Source: Phycicoccus sp. (lineage in GTDB: Bacteria; Actinomycetota; Actinomycetes; Actinomycetales; Dermatophilaceae). Taken from it: a DNA stretch of 47,600 bases. Below, piece by piece: positions 1 through 7,986 of this stretch; the first letter of the stretch is position 1, and each line of letters begins with the position of its first letter. The translations under genes and the position numbers were made by a program. Under the pieces are notes generated by a model, which was not told where the DNA came from, made no database searches, and saw only the letters and a list, made by a program, of their open reading frames with translations. Location of the stretch: positions 1 through 47,600 of the forward strand of contig JAGOME010000033.1 of assembly GCA_017993715.1 (NCBI GenBank), given 5' to 3'.

Positions 1-32
1 CTCCCCGGCATGCCGTGCGCGGCATTCCTCGA

Positions 33-67
33 CGAAAGGCCCCCGAGTCAGACTCGGGGGCCTTTCG
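33..67. terminator. Strong hairpin, likely terminator of the gene left of the window
   Basis: A stem of about 15 bp (left arm GAAAGGCCCCCGAGT, right arm its complement) closes on a very short loop. There is no T-tract, as is common in high-GC actinobacteria. It probably ends the transcript entering from the left; rplQ would be the usual neighbour upstream of truA, but that gene is outside the window. Confidence 0.75.
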
Positions 68-238
68 CGTCGCCCCTCCCCGGCTCGAAACGCTGCCTCG
101 GCGCCGTGGGCGCGTGATACCCCCGGTTATGCGGGGGCAGGATCCCCGGTGTTGGGTCGATGCCGAATCGGTGAGGCTGGTGAGCGATCCCAAGCGTGGA
201 TCCCGACCCGTGTCGGACCCGATCAAGGAGGGTTCTTC

Positions 239-895
239 GTGCCCCATTTTCGTTCTGCCGCAACCCTGATGGCCGCCGCTTTCACGCTGAGTCTGGCCGC
301 CTGCGGCTCCGGCGCCGAGGAGGGCGTCACCACCGCGTCCAGCGCCACCCCCGAGGCGTCGAGCCCCAGCACGTCCCCGACCGCAGAGGCGTCGTCCTCT
401 GCCCAGGTTGCCGAGGGCGACTTCACCCCTGAGGGTGCGCAGCTCGCCGTCGGCGACAGCGCTCTGGTGCCCTACGGCGTGAACAAGGGCGGCATGGCCG
501 AGGTGACCATCACGGTCACCTCGATCGACAAGGGAGCGCCGGAGGACCTGGCCCCGCTCAACCTCGGCGACCGCGCCGCGGGCATGACGCCCTACTACGT
601 GCGCATGACCGTCGTTGGCGGCACGGGCTCGGAGGCACTTCCCTACCAGAGCTTTGGCGACATCGATGGTCTGCTCGGTGACGGCTCCCGGGCCGGCTCG
701 CTCATCGTCATGGGTGACTTCGCTCAGTGCGATGGCGGGAGCTTCCCCAAGGACTTCGCCGCGGGCTCCTCCTTCGAGACCTGTGTCCCCTTCCTCGCCG
801 CGGGGGATGCCGCAGTGACCGGCGCCCAGTGGCAGGACGACTACGGCGACGGCGCCTACCAGGACGCGCAGACGGCTGTCACGTGGACGTCCTGA
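239..895 (+). CDS. Secreted lipoprotein of unknown function
   Basis: The 218-residue protein begins with a typical lipoprotein signal peptide: a short hydrophobic stretch ending in the lipobox LAAC, with the cysteine around residue 21. A Thr/Ser/Ala/Glu-rich linker follows (about residues 25-60), then a globular domain of some 150 residues. The general plan resembles actinobacterial surface lipoproteins with a DUF4352-like fold, but I cannot assign a family. The GTG start is preferred because AAGGAGGG ends 6 nt upstream of it and it places the signal peptide at the N-terminus. The gene is monocistronic and converges on the DUF2087 gene, sharing a hairpin at 897-920. It is probably anchored on the outer face of the membrane; its ligand is unknown. 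Confidence 0.8.
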   Translation: MPHFRSAATLMAAAFTLSLAACGSGAEEGVTTASSATPEASSPSTSPTAEASSSAQVAEGDFTPEGAQLAVGDSALVPYGVNKGGMAEVTITVTSIDKGAPEDLAPLNLGDRAAGMTPYYVRMTVVGGTGSEALPYQSFGDIDGLLGDGSRAGSLIVMGDFAQCDGGSFPKDFAAGSSFETCVPFLAAGDAAVTGAQWQDDYGDGAYQDAQTAVTWTS

Positions 896-896
896 C

Positions 897-920
897 GCCC
901 TGACGAGACCTCGTCAGGGC
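897..920. terminator. Bidirectional hairpin between convergent genes
   Basis: An 11-bp perfect inverted repeat (GCCCTGACGAG and its complement) separated by 2 nt lies between the lipoprotein gene and the DUF2087 gene and overlaps the stop codon of the latter. It can act in both directions. Confidence 0.6.
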
Positions 921-1216
921 AGGTCCACCGACCCGCCAGCCCGCCAGTACTGGCCATCGCGCCGCTCGAGGAAGTCGTTCTCGACGAGGTACCGGCGCAG
1001 GGCGGCGTGATCGGGGTGGAACCGGTGCAGGATCGTGGTGACCTCGGCCTCGGGATAGACCACCCCCGGCTCGAACGCCTGGGCAATGTGGTCCAGCACG
1101 ACCAGCCGCTTCGACAGCTTGGTCGGGATGGCGCTCAGGCGCCCGCTGACATCGAGGAAGGCGCGCAGCACGACGTCCTTGTTCTTCAGCGCGTCGGCGA
1201 GGGCAGGGCGGTCCAT
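914..1216 (-). CDS. DUF2087 domain protein
   Basis: This 100-residue protein consists of little more than a DUF2087 domain: the conserved core around KRLVVLDHIAQAFEPG, then a YPEAEV segment, HPDHAALRRYL and a C-terminal NDFLERRDGQYWR. DUF2087 is a small winged-helix-like domain often found at the C-terminus of ArsR-type regulators; here it stands alone, so a DNA-binding or regulatory role is possible but unproven. A -10 element (TACGGT on the minus strand, 1223-1228) ends 6 nt before the ATG, so the mRNA may be leaderless. The gene is divergent from truA. Confidence 0.8.
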   Translation of the reverse strand: MDRPALADALKNKDVVLRAFLDVSGRLSAIPTKLSKRLVVLDHIAQAFEPGVVYPEAEVTTILHRFHPDHAALRRYLVENDFLERRDGQYWRAGGSVDLP

Positions 1217-1222
1217 CCCCCC

Positions 1223-1228
1223 ACCGTA
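1223..1228 (-). promoter_or_regulatory. -10 element for a leaderless DUF2087 transcript
   Basis: TACGGT (minus strand) ends 6 nt before the ATG at 1216, the spacing expected when transcription starts at the start codon. Confidence 0.4.
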
Positions 1229-1294
1229 GATCCGGAATGCCGTGCGCTCACCACAGTTCCACGAAGCCGGCCGGGGGCGAGGGAGGGCCTTCAG

Positions 1295-1300
1295 TAGGCT
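1295..1300 (+). promoter_or_regulatory. -10 element for a leaderless truA transcript
   Basis: TAGGCT ends 6 nt before the GTG of truA and no Shine-Dalgarno sequence lies between them. The same hexamer precedes xth on the other strand. Confidence 0.45.
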
Positions 1301-1306
1301 GATTGC

Positions 1307-2182
1307 GTGCGTGTGCGTCTCGATCTCGCCTATGACGGCACCGACTTCTCCGGGTGGGCCGCGCAGCCGGGCCGGCGCACGGTCGAGGACGTGCTCTCCC
1401 AGGGCCTGACCACTGTCCTGCGATCACCGGACCCGGTCCGATTGACCGTGGCGGGGCGGACGGACGCGGGCGTGCACGCGCGCGGGCAGGTGGCTCATGC
1501 CGAGGTGGATCCCATCGCCTATGCCGCCTTGCCCGGCCGATCCGACCGCTCAGCGGACCTGGCCGCCGTCACCCGATTGCGGGGGGTGCTGCCCGCCGAT
1601 GTCGTGGTCCATGCCGTGACCCAGGCCCCCGTGGGGTTCGATGCCCGCTTCTCGGCGATGGCCCGGCGCTACCGCTATCGGATCGCCGACGCGGGCGCGA
1701 CGCGGGACCCGCTGCGGCGACGCGACACGGTGTGGCTCGACGACACCCTCAATGCCGATGCGATGAACGCCGCAGTGCAGGAACTGGTCGGTCTGAGGGA
1801 CTTCGCCCCGTTCTGCAAGCGGCGCGATGGTGCGACGACCATCCGCACGCTCCTCGAATATCGCTGGGAGAGAGGGATCGACGGGGTCGTCGAGGCCACT
1901 GTCCGAGCAGATGCGTTCTGCCACAGCATGGTGCGCGCCTTGGTCGGTGCAGCCATCCCGGTCGGCACTGGCCGGGCGGCTCACGACTTCCCCGCACAGG
2001 TGATGGCGGGCGGCATTCGCGATCCGCGGGTCAAGGTGATGCCAGCCCATGGCCTAAGCCTGGAAGAGGTGACCTACCCACCCGACACCGAGCTCGCAGC
2101 TCGGGCCAGGGAGGCGCGCGCCACCCGTCACCTGGGCGGCGTGGATAGCCCCACCGCGACCCAGACTCCTGACGTGGGTTAG
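1307..2182 (+). CDS. truA: tRNA pseudouridine(38-40) synthase TruA
   Basis: TruA isomerises uridine to pseudouridine at positions 38-40 of the tRNA anticodon arm. The 291-residue protein opens with the family signature LAYDGTDFSGW and carries the catalytic motif GRTDAGVHA with the nucleophilic Asp53. Later family motifs are visible, for example RYRYRI, FCKRRD and FCHSMVRALVGA. The C-terminus, after about residue 265, is variable. The GTG start puts the signature at residues 6-17, as usual. In many actinobacteria truA follows rplQ; here two small unrelated genes intervene. The stop codon overlaps the -10 element proposed for the next gene. Confidence 0.96.
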   Translation: MRVRLDLAYDGTDFSGWAAQPGRRTVEDVLSQGLTTVLRSPDPVRLTVAGRTDAGVHARGQVAHAEVDPIAYAALPGRSDRSADLAAVTRLRGVLPADVVVHAVTQAPVGFDARFSAMARRYRYRIADAGATRDPLRRRDTVWLDDTLNADAMNAAVQELVGLRDFAPFCKRRDGATTIRTLLEYRWERGIDGVVEATVRADAFCHSMVRALVGAAIPVGTGRAAHDFPAQVMAGGIRDPRVKVMPAHGLSLEEVTYPPDTELAARAREARATRHLGGVDSPTATQTPDVG

Positions 2183-2185
2183 TTT
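2180..2185 (+). promoter_or_regulatory. -10 element overlapping the truA stop codon
   Basis: TAGTTT ends 7 nt before the ATG at 2193. Its first three bases are the TAG stop of truA, so the carboxypeptidase gene may have its own leaderless promoter inside the truA end. Confidence 0.4.
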
Positions 2186-2192
2186 CGCTGAC

Positions 2193-3677
2193 ATGGCCGA
2201 CAACGAGGTCCCCCCGCCGGACGCCCACAACACCGAAACCAAACCCACGCCACGCGACCCGGTCGATGACACGACGACGAGCCAGCACGAGCTGCGGATC
2301 GGCCGCACGACGTTGCGCTATACCGCGACCACCGGGCGCCTCGTCCTGCGCGAGGAGGTCATCAAGGACGGGATCTTCGAGGGGACCAAGGCTAAGGCGG
2401 AGGTGTTCCTCACCAGCTATGTCGTCGAGGCGCAACCAGGAGAGCGGCGTCCGGTCACCTTCGCCTTCAACGGCGGCCCCGGCTCGAGCTCGGTCTGGCT
2501 CCATCTCGGCCTCTTTGGTCCGCGCCGCGTCGACTCCGGCGACGTCGGTGCCCTGACCCGGCCGCCCTATGGCTTGCTGGACAACGCCGAGACCCTGCTC
2601 GCCACCTCAGACCTCGTCTTCATCGATCCGGTGTCCACCGGCTTCTCGCGGGCGGCGGCGGGGGAGAAGCCTCAGGACTTCCACGGGTACGCCAAGGACG
2701 TGGAGAGCATCGGTGAGGTCATTCGCCTCTGGACCACGCGCCACGACCGCTGGCTCTCGCCGAAGTTCCTCGCGGGGGAGTCCTACGGCACGACGCGTGC
2801 CGTTGCGCTCGCCGATCACCTGCAGACGGCCCACGGGATGTACCTCAATGGCCTGATCCTCATCTCGTCGGTGCTGGACTTCGCGACCATCGACTTCTCG
2901 TTCCGCAATGACCGCGCATCGGTGGACTTCCTGCCCACGTATGCGGCCATTGCGCACTACCACGGCAAGCACAAGCGCCGATCCCTCGAGGCGGTCGTGG
3001 AGCAGGCGCGGGACTACGCCGAGCGGGACTACGCGTGGGTCCTCTCGCAGGGACACCGGCTCTCCGCCAAGGATCGGGCCCGGGCCATCAGCACCCTCGC
3101 CGATCTGACCGGCCTGGCGCCGGAGTGGGTTGATCGCGCCGACTTGCGGATCGAGCACGTGCGCTTCTTCACCGAGCTGCTGCGGGACCAGGGCCTGGTG
3201 GTGGGCCGGCTCGACTCCCGGTTTACCGGACCGGTTGCGGCAGGCAATGCCGAAGAGATGGACGCCGACCCGAGCCACGACGCGATCACCGGGGCGTATG
3301 CCGCGGGCTGGAACCACTATGTGCGCGGTGAGCTCGGCTACGAGAACGATCTGGCCTATGCGCAGCTGTCGATGACGGTCAACCAGGAGTGGTCCTTTAA
3401 GGAGTTCGAGGCCAAGCCCGTTGACGTCAGCGCGCGCTTGGCTCGGGCGATGCGCGCCAACCCTCATCTGCGGGTGCACGTGGCCTACGGCTGGTACGAC
3501 GGAGCCACACCCTTCGCGGCCGCGCAGGACGTCTTTGCCCATCTCGAGGTGCCAGCTGCCTTGCGGGACAACGTCGAGCATCACTATTACCCGGCGGGAC
3601 ACATGATGTACGTCCATGAGCCGAGCCGCCTCCAGCAAAGTAAGGACGTGGCCGACTTCGTCCGGCGGGCCCGTTGA
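2193..3677 (+). CDS. S10-family serine carboxypeptidase-like hydrolase
   Basis: The 494-residue protein has the hallmarks of peptidase family S10 (alpha/beta hydrolase fold): the oxyanion-hole motif FNGGPGSSS (residues 92-100), FIDPVSTGFS (143-152), the nucleophile elbow GESYG with Ser197, and a C-terminal Asp in GWYDGATPF (about 436) and His in PAGHMM (470). Family members remove C-terminal residues from peptides at acid pH. No signal peptide is visible; the N-terminus is hydrophilic and rich in Asp, Thr and Pro, so the protein is predicted to be cytoplasmic, unlike the secreted eukaryotic enzymes. It starts 10 nt after truA and may be cotranscribed or use its own promoter. Its substrate is unknown. 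Confidence 0.88.
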   Translation: MADNEVPPPDAHNTETKPTPRDPVDDTTTSQHELRIGRTTLRYTATTGRLVLREEVIKDGIFEGTKAKAEVFLTSYVVEAQPGERRPVTFAFNGGPGSSSVWLHLGLFGPRRVDSGDVGALTRPPYGLLDNAETLLATSDLVFIDPVSTGFSRAAAGEKPQDFHGYAKDVESIGEVIRLWTTRHDRWLSPKFLAGESYGTTRAVALADHLQTAHGMYLNGLILISSVLDFATIDFSFRNDRASVDFLPTYAAIAHYHGKHKRRSLEAVVEQARDYAERDYAWVLSQGHRLSAKDRARAISTLADLTGLAPEWVDRADLRIEHVRFFTELLRDQGLVVGRLDSRFTGPVAAGNAEEMDADPSHDAITGAYAAGWNHYVRGELGYENDLAYAQLSMTVNQEWSFKEFEAKPVDVSARLARAMRANPHLRVHVAYGWYDGATPFAAAQDVFAHLEVPAALRDNVEHHYYPAGHMMYVHEPSRLQQSKDVADFVRRAR

Positions 3678-3698
3678 CGCGTGGTCGTCAAGGCCGCC

Positions 3699-3736
3699 GC
3701 GATCCCGAATGCCGCCGCGGCGGCAGTCGGGATCGC
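3699..3736. terminator. Large hairpin between convergent genes, built on GAATGCCG
   Basis: A 10-bp outer stem (GCGATCCCGA and complement), one mismatch and a 7-bp inner stem (TGCCGCC and complement) form a hairpin between the carboxypeptidase and transporter genes. A GAATGCCG copy lies in the left arm (3707-3714) and another just outside (3738-3745). Confidence 0.65.
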
Positions 3737-3769
3737 CGAATGCCGCCGCGGGTGGGTTGAGCGAGAGGT

Positions 3770-5626
3770 TCAGCGCCGGGATCGAGCTCCGCTGCTGAGC
3801 AGGGTGTCATCCGAGATGTCCTCGGTCTGGACGATGATGACGTCCGAGATGGCCTGGGCGACCACCTTGGCGGGAACTTCGCCGAGGACGCCGCCGGAGG
3901 CGCCCAGGCCCCGGTTGCCCACGACGATGAGGTTCCGGGCGTCGTTGTTGGCGGCGCTGAGGAGCGCGTCGGCGACATTGCCCTCGACCAGCACCGAGTC
4001 ATACGTCGTGACGCGGTTGCGGTTGAGGTCGTCGACGGTGCGCTGCAGGGCTGCCCGCCCGGCCTCGACACCCACGAGCTCGGCTCGGTTCACCGAGGCG
4101 TGGGCCCGGTCGGGGGCGTAGGCCGTGACGATGGTGAGCTTGGCCCCGGCATCCCGGGCGATCGCCATTCCGCGGTGCACGCCGTAGAGCGAGTTCTCGG
4201 TGCCGTCCGAGCCGACGATGACCCGTTCGTAGACCGTGACCCCACGCGCCGGGGCGCCGAGCGGCACGATGTCCGACTCGTCTGCGTCGCTCGGGGGCTT
4301 GACCCAGAGCATGGCCACGGCGCCGATGAGGAAGAGCACTCCGGCCAACATCATCGCGTTGGTCGCGTCACTGTCGAGGAAGTTCTCGAAGACGTATTTG
4401 AACGTGACGGTCTCGATGAGCATCGGCACGACGATCATCATGTTCAGTACGCCCATGTAGACGCCGGATCGGCGCGCCGGCACCATGCTGGCGACCATGA
4501 GATAGGGCACGCCCACAGCGCTGGCCCAGAAGATGCCCAGGCCGATCATCGGCAGGATGGTCATGCCCTGGACGGTGATCGTCGAGAGCCACATGAGGCA
4601 TACCCCACCGATACCCAGCGATGCCGCATGGACGATGCGCCCGCCGAACTTGATGACGACGGGCAGCATGATGAGCGAGACGATGAGGGTCGTGAGGTTG
4701 TACGAGCCGTTCATCAACCCGGTCCAGCCGGCCGCCTCCTGGAAGGCTGCGGTGTCCTCGGGCGAGACGCCGAACACCGACTTGCCCACGCTCGGGGCGA
4801 CGAACTGCCAGTAGATGAACATCGCGTACCACTGAAAGAAGAAGACGAAGCCGATCTTGTGCATGGCCACGGGCATCGTGCGCACCGCGGACGCGAGGTC
4901 GGTGATGACCGCCTTGGGGCCGCCGGGGGAGCTGGCGATCTCGTCGAGCTCATGCTGCGGCGGACGCACCTCGGTGGTGCGGAACATCGCTAGGCCGACG
5001 GTGAACAGGATGCAGACGACGCCGATCGAGAAGCAGATGTAGACCCACCACGGAATGCCGTTGCCCGCCAGGCCTGGCACAGCCTTCTGGAACACGAAGA
5101 TCGAGAAGTTCGACAGCACCGCGCCACCGCCGGTGAACATGCTCTGCACGAGGAAGCCTCGGGCGAGCTGGTTCTTGGGCAGCCGGTCGGAGATGAAGGC
5201 ACGGTAGGGCTCCATCGCCGTGTTGTTGCCTGCATCGAGCAGCCAGAGCCCGAGCACGGCCATCCAGAGGAAGGACACGAACGGGAACAGGATGAGGATG
5301 ATGATGCACAAGGCGGCGCCACCGAGGATGAACGGCTTGCGCCGTCCCCACCGGTCGTGCCAGGTGCGGTCGCTGATGGCACCGATGAGCGGCTGGATGA
5401 GCAGGCCCGTCATCGGACCCGCGAGGTTGAGCAAGGGCAGGTCCCCCTCGCTGGCCCCGAGCGCCGCGAACAGCGGGCTCATGGCCGTCTGGGTCAGACC
5501 AAAGCTGAACTGGATTCCGAAGAACCCCATGTTCATCATGAGGATGTTGCCGGGGGTCATCATCGGCTTGTGATGGATGACTTCTGCTGCGTCGTGAATG
5601 GGAGCCTTCGTCTGCGTCGCAGACAT
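3770..5626 (-). CDS. MFS sugar-type transporter fused to a universal stress protein domain
   Basis: The 618-residue protein joins two modules. Residues 1 to about 455 form a 12-helix major facilitator resembling the sugar/proton symporters of the SLC45/GPH type, with the loop SDRTWHDRWGRRKPFI between helices 2 and 3. After a short linker, residues about 464-600 form a UspA-type domain that begins VYERVIVGSDGTENS and ends with the ATP-binding pattern GNRGLGASGGVLGEVPAKV. UspA domains bind ATP or related nucleotides, which suggests that transport is tuned by energy or stress state. The start is supported by AAAGGGGG 5 nt before the ATG. A LacI-type operator at 5817-5832 lies beside its promoter and matches the one before pgmB, so the likely cargo is a glucosyl disaccharide such as maltose; this is inferred. 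Confidence 0.88.
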   Translation of the reverse strand: MSATQTKAPIHDAAEVIHHKPMMTPGNILMMNMGFFGIQFSFGLTQTAMSPLFAALGASEGDLPLLNLAGPMTGLLIQPLIGAISDRTWHDRWGRRKPFILGGAALCIIILILFPFVSFLWMAVLGLWLLDAGNNTAMEPYRAFISDRLPKNQLARGFLVQSMFTGGGAVLSNFSIFVFQKAVPGLAGNGIPWWVYICFSIGVVCILFTVGLAMFRTTEVRPPQHELDEIASSPGGPKAVITDLASAVRTMPVAMHKIGFVFFFQWYAMFIYWQFVAPSVGKSVFGVSPEDTAAFQEAAGWTGLMNGSYNLTTLIVSLIMLPVVIKFGGRIVHAASLGIGGVCLMWLSTITVQGMTILPMIGLGIFWASAVGVPYLMVASMVPARRSGVYMGVLNMMIVVPMLIETVTFKYVFENFLDSDATNAMMLAGVLFLIGAVAMLWVKPPSDADESDIVPLGAPARGVTVYERVIVGSDGTENSLYGVHRGMAIARDAGAKLTIVTAYAPDRAHASVNRAELVGVEAGRAALQRTVDDLNRNRVTTYDSVLVEGNVADALLSAANNDARNLIVVGNRGLGASGGVLGEVPAKVVAQAISDVIIVQTEDISDDTLLSSGARSRR

Positions 5627-5779
5627 GGGCTACCCCCTTTCTGGGGAGCGTCCGTCGTTGGACGTGAGTTACGGGGAGTCACGCGCCCGCTCGGCCGGAG
5701 CGGGGCAGCGCAGGGGAAGGCGCCCTCCAAGGGGCTCGACGTGGTGGTCGTGCCCTCCTGGCCCGGTGGGTGTGATCCG

Positions 5780-5808
5780 AAGTTAGGGGTCGGTCAAGGG
5801 CCGCACAA
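5780..5808 (-). promoter_or_regulatory. Promoter of the transporter-Usp gene
   Basis: On the minus strand a -35 TTGTGC (5803-5808) and a -10 TAACTT (5780-5785) are separated by 17 bp. The LacI-type operator starts 8 bp upstream of the -35. Confidence 0.5.
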
Positions 5809-5816
5809 GAGGGAAA

Positions 5817-5832
5817 TGTAAACGCTTTTACA
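5817..5832. promoter_or_regulatory. LacI-family operator
   Basis: TGTAAACGCTTTTACA is a near-perfect palindrome of the LacI/GalR class. It shares its left half with the perfect site TGTAAACGTTTACA upstream of pgmB (13563-13576), pointing to one regulator for both units. No LacI-type gene is in the window. Confidence 0.7.
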
Positions 5833-6190
5833 ACGTCCTGGCTGTGATGGTGCTGCGGAATCCCTCGTGAGGATCCGAACGATCGCCAGCGATGGCTTAT
5901 TCGGCATGTTGGAATAGCGTTGCAGCACAGGCGAATTCGACTGACTTTCTGGTCGGCTGCATAACCATGTGACGTACGTCATGATCAGTCGGCAGGCTTG
6001 AGGAGTCACGACTGCGGAATCCGTCGAATTCTCACTCCGTGAGACGCGATAGCCCCGCAGGATTTGGCCGACGGGAGGCCCGTCGTCGTCGTGTCTGGGA
6101 GATTGACGTCGCGCTGCCGTCAGGCAGTGGCCGCAGGCCGCCGGAAAACTCGGTTTGTCGGGCCATCACGACCGGGGAGAATGCCGTCCC
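5833..6190. other. Gene-free divergent spacer
   Basis: This stretch between the transporter and the ABC-F gene has lower GC than its surroundings. Apart from a CRP-like site at 5968-5983 and a GAATGCCG copy at 6179-6186 I see no gene or stable hairpin; short open frames on both strands lack start signals and family features. Confidence 0.6.
5968..5983. promoter_or_regulatory. Possible CRP/GlxR-type binding site
   Basis: TGTGACGTACGTCATG fits the CRP-family pattern TGTGA-N6-TCACA in all but the last bases, and its core TGACGTACGTCA is a perfect 12-bp palindrome. It lies between the divergent transporter and ABC-F genes, a sensible place for carbon-status control. Confidence 0.4.
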
Positions 6191-7885
6191 GTGGGCCACC
6201 TCGATGTCAACGCTGTCGGTTTCGTCCTCCCCGACGGGCGACCACTCCTGCGCGATGTGACGTTTCGCGTGGGTGACGGCGCAAAGACCGCCCTCATCGG
6301 GCCCAACGGCACAGGCAAGACCACGTTGCTCCGGCTGCTCGCCGGTGACCTCCCGGTGCGGGACGGCGCGATCACCCGTAGTGGTGGGCTCGGCGTGATG
6401 CGGCAGTTCATCGGCAAGGTGCGCGATGAGACGACGGTGCGCGACCTCCTGGTCTCGGTGGCCCCAGAGCCCGTCCGCCTGGCTGCCGAGGCGATCGACC
6501 GCACAGAGCTGGCCATGATGGAGCGCGAGAGCGAGCAGGATCAACTCGACTACGCCCAGGCGCTCGCAGATTGGGGCGATGTGGGCGGCTATGAATGGGA
6601 GACCCTCTGGGACGTCTGCACCGTGGCGGCATTCGGGATCCCGTTCGAGCAGGCTCAATGGCGGCCAGTGACGACGCTGTCGGGAGGCGAGCAGAAGCGT
6701 GTCGTCCTTGAGGCGCTCCTCCGAGGGCCGGACGAGGTGCTCCTGCTCGACGAACCCGACAACTACCTCGATGTGCCGGCCAAGCGCTGGCTCGAGGAGC
6801 AGCTCGCGCAATCACCCAAGACCGTGCTCTTCGTCAGTCATGATCGCGAGCTCCTCGACCGGGTCGCGACGAGGATCGCCACCCTCGAGCCGAGTCGCGG
6901 TGGCAACACGGTCTGGATCCATCCCGGCCGGTTCTCGACCTATGAGCAGGCGCGTGCCGATCGCAACGATCGACTGGAGGAGCTGCGCCGCCGCTGGGAT
7001 GAGGAGCGGGTCAAGCTGAAGGCGCTGGTCATCATGTACCGCCAGAAGGCGGCCTACAACTCCGACATGGCGGCCCGGCTGCAGGCCGCCGAGACCCGGC
7101 TCCGCCGCTTCGAGGAGGTCGGTCCGCCCGAGGCAGTTCCGTTGCGGCAGAACGTCAAGATGCGCCTCAAGGGAGGTCGCACGGCGAAGCGCGCGGTGGT
7201 GGCCACAGGTCTGGAGCTGCGCACTGGCGTGGGCGCGCTCATGAAGCCCTTCGACAGCGAGATCTGGTTCGGTGAGCGAGTCGGCATCCTCGGGAGCAAT
7301 GGATCGGGCAAGTCACACTTCCTGCGGCTGCTCGCGGCCGGTGGTAGCCAACCCGAGGCCGAGCATGAGCCGGTGGGAGATATCCGGCCCGCCCCGGTCG
7401 AGCATGCGGGGAGAGTCGTCTTGGGATCGCGGGTGCGCCCAGGGTGGTTCGCCCAGACGCACGACCATGCGGCACTCCATGGCCGGACGCTGCTCGAGAT
7501 CCTCCATCGGGGCGATGAGCACAGGCCCGGAATGCCGCGGGACCTCGCCGCTCGGGCACTGGATCGCTACGGGCTGGCTCAAGCCGCCGAGCAGACCTTT
7601 GACTCACTCTCAGGGGGTCAGCAGGCCAGGCTGCAGATCCTCCTGCTTGAGCTGTCCGGCGCCACCTTGCTCTTGCTCGACGAGCCGACCGACAACCTCG
7701 ACCTGCATTCAGCGCAGGCGCTGGAGGACGCGCTCGCGGCATTCGAAGGCACGGTCCTCGCCGTGACACATGATCGCTGGTTCGCGCGGGGGATGGACCG
7801 GTTCCTGATCTTCCGATCCGACGGCCAGGTTGTGGCCAGCGACGAGCCCGTGTGGGACGAGGCGCGGGTGACCCGCCAGCGCTGA
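6191..7885 (+). CDS. ABC-F family ATPase
   Basis: Two ABC ATPase domains lie in one soluble 564-residue chain without membrane segments, the ABC-F layout. The first domain has Walker A GPNGTGKT (residues 37-44), signature LSGGEQKR and Walker B LLLDEPDNYLD; the second has GSNGSGKS, signature LSGGQQARLQ and LLLDEPTDNLD. They are joined by a charged linker (around RNDRLEELRRRWDEERVKLK) that in this family reaches into the ribosome. ABC-F proteins act as translation factors, some giving antibiotic resistance by target protection; which subtype this is cannot be told from motifs. The GTG at 6191 is chosen because GGGGAGA lies about 10 nt upstream and the domain begins immediately. It is probably monocistronic. 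Confidence 0.88.
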   Translation: MGHLDVNAVGFVLPDGRPLLRDVTFRVGDGAKTALIGPNGTGKTTLLRLLAGDLPVRDGAITRSGGLGVMRQFIGKVRDETTVRDLLVSVAPEPVRLAAEAIDRTELAMMERESEQDQLDYAQALADWGDVGGYEWETLWDVCTVAAFGIPFEQAQWRPVTTLSGGEQKRVVLEALLRGPDEVLLLDEPDNYLDVPAKRWLEEQLAQSPKTVLFVSHDRELLDRVATRIATLEPSRGGNTVWIHPGRFSTYEQARADRNDRLEELRRRWDEERVKLKALVIMYRQKAAYNSDMAARLQAAETRLRRFEEVGPPEAVPLRQNVKMRLKGGRTAKRAVVATGLELRTGVGALMKPFDSEIWFGERVGILGSNGSGKSHFLRLLAAGGSQPEAEHEPVGDIRPAPVEHAGRVVLGSRVRPGWFAQTHDHAALHGRTLLEILHRGDEHRPGMPRDLAARALDRYGLAQAAEQTFDSLSGGQQARLQILLLELSGATLLLLDEPTDNLDLHSAQALEDALAAFEGTVLAVTHDRWFARGMDRFLIFRSDGQVVASDEPVWDEARVTRQR

Positions 7886-7915
7886 CTCGCCATTCGCCAA
7901 CTGGCCAACTCGCTG

Positions 7916-7969
7916 AACCTACGGTACCGTAACTTACGTAGCCGTAGGTTACGGCAGCGTAAGTTGAGG
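7916..7969. promoter_or_regulatory. Triple phased operator upstream of the nitronate monooxygenase gene
   Basis: Three 15-bp direct units run head to tail at 7922-7936, 7937-7951 and 7952-7966 (consensus CG-N4-CGTA-R-STTA). Each junction creates a palindromic TetR-like site of the form TACG-N2 to N4-CGTA with centres at 7925.5, 7940.5 and 7955.5. It ends about 20 bp before the GTG at 7987 and so must overlap the promoter. Confidence 0.7.
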
Positions 7970-7986
7970 ATGCGGGGTCGGTTGAC

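Noticed and set aside
5794-6009. A 71-codon minus-strand frame in the transporter/ABC-F spacer
   Set aside because: No ribosome site, no family sequence, and it overlaps the LacI operator; it looks like chance in a lower-GC spacer.
6191-7885. Calling the ABC-F protein an antibiotic-resistance determinant
   Set aside because: The two ATPase domains alone cannot separate resistance ABC-Fs from housekeeping translation factors, and no antibiotic-linked leader peptide is evident upstream.
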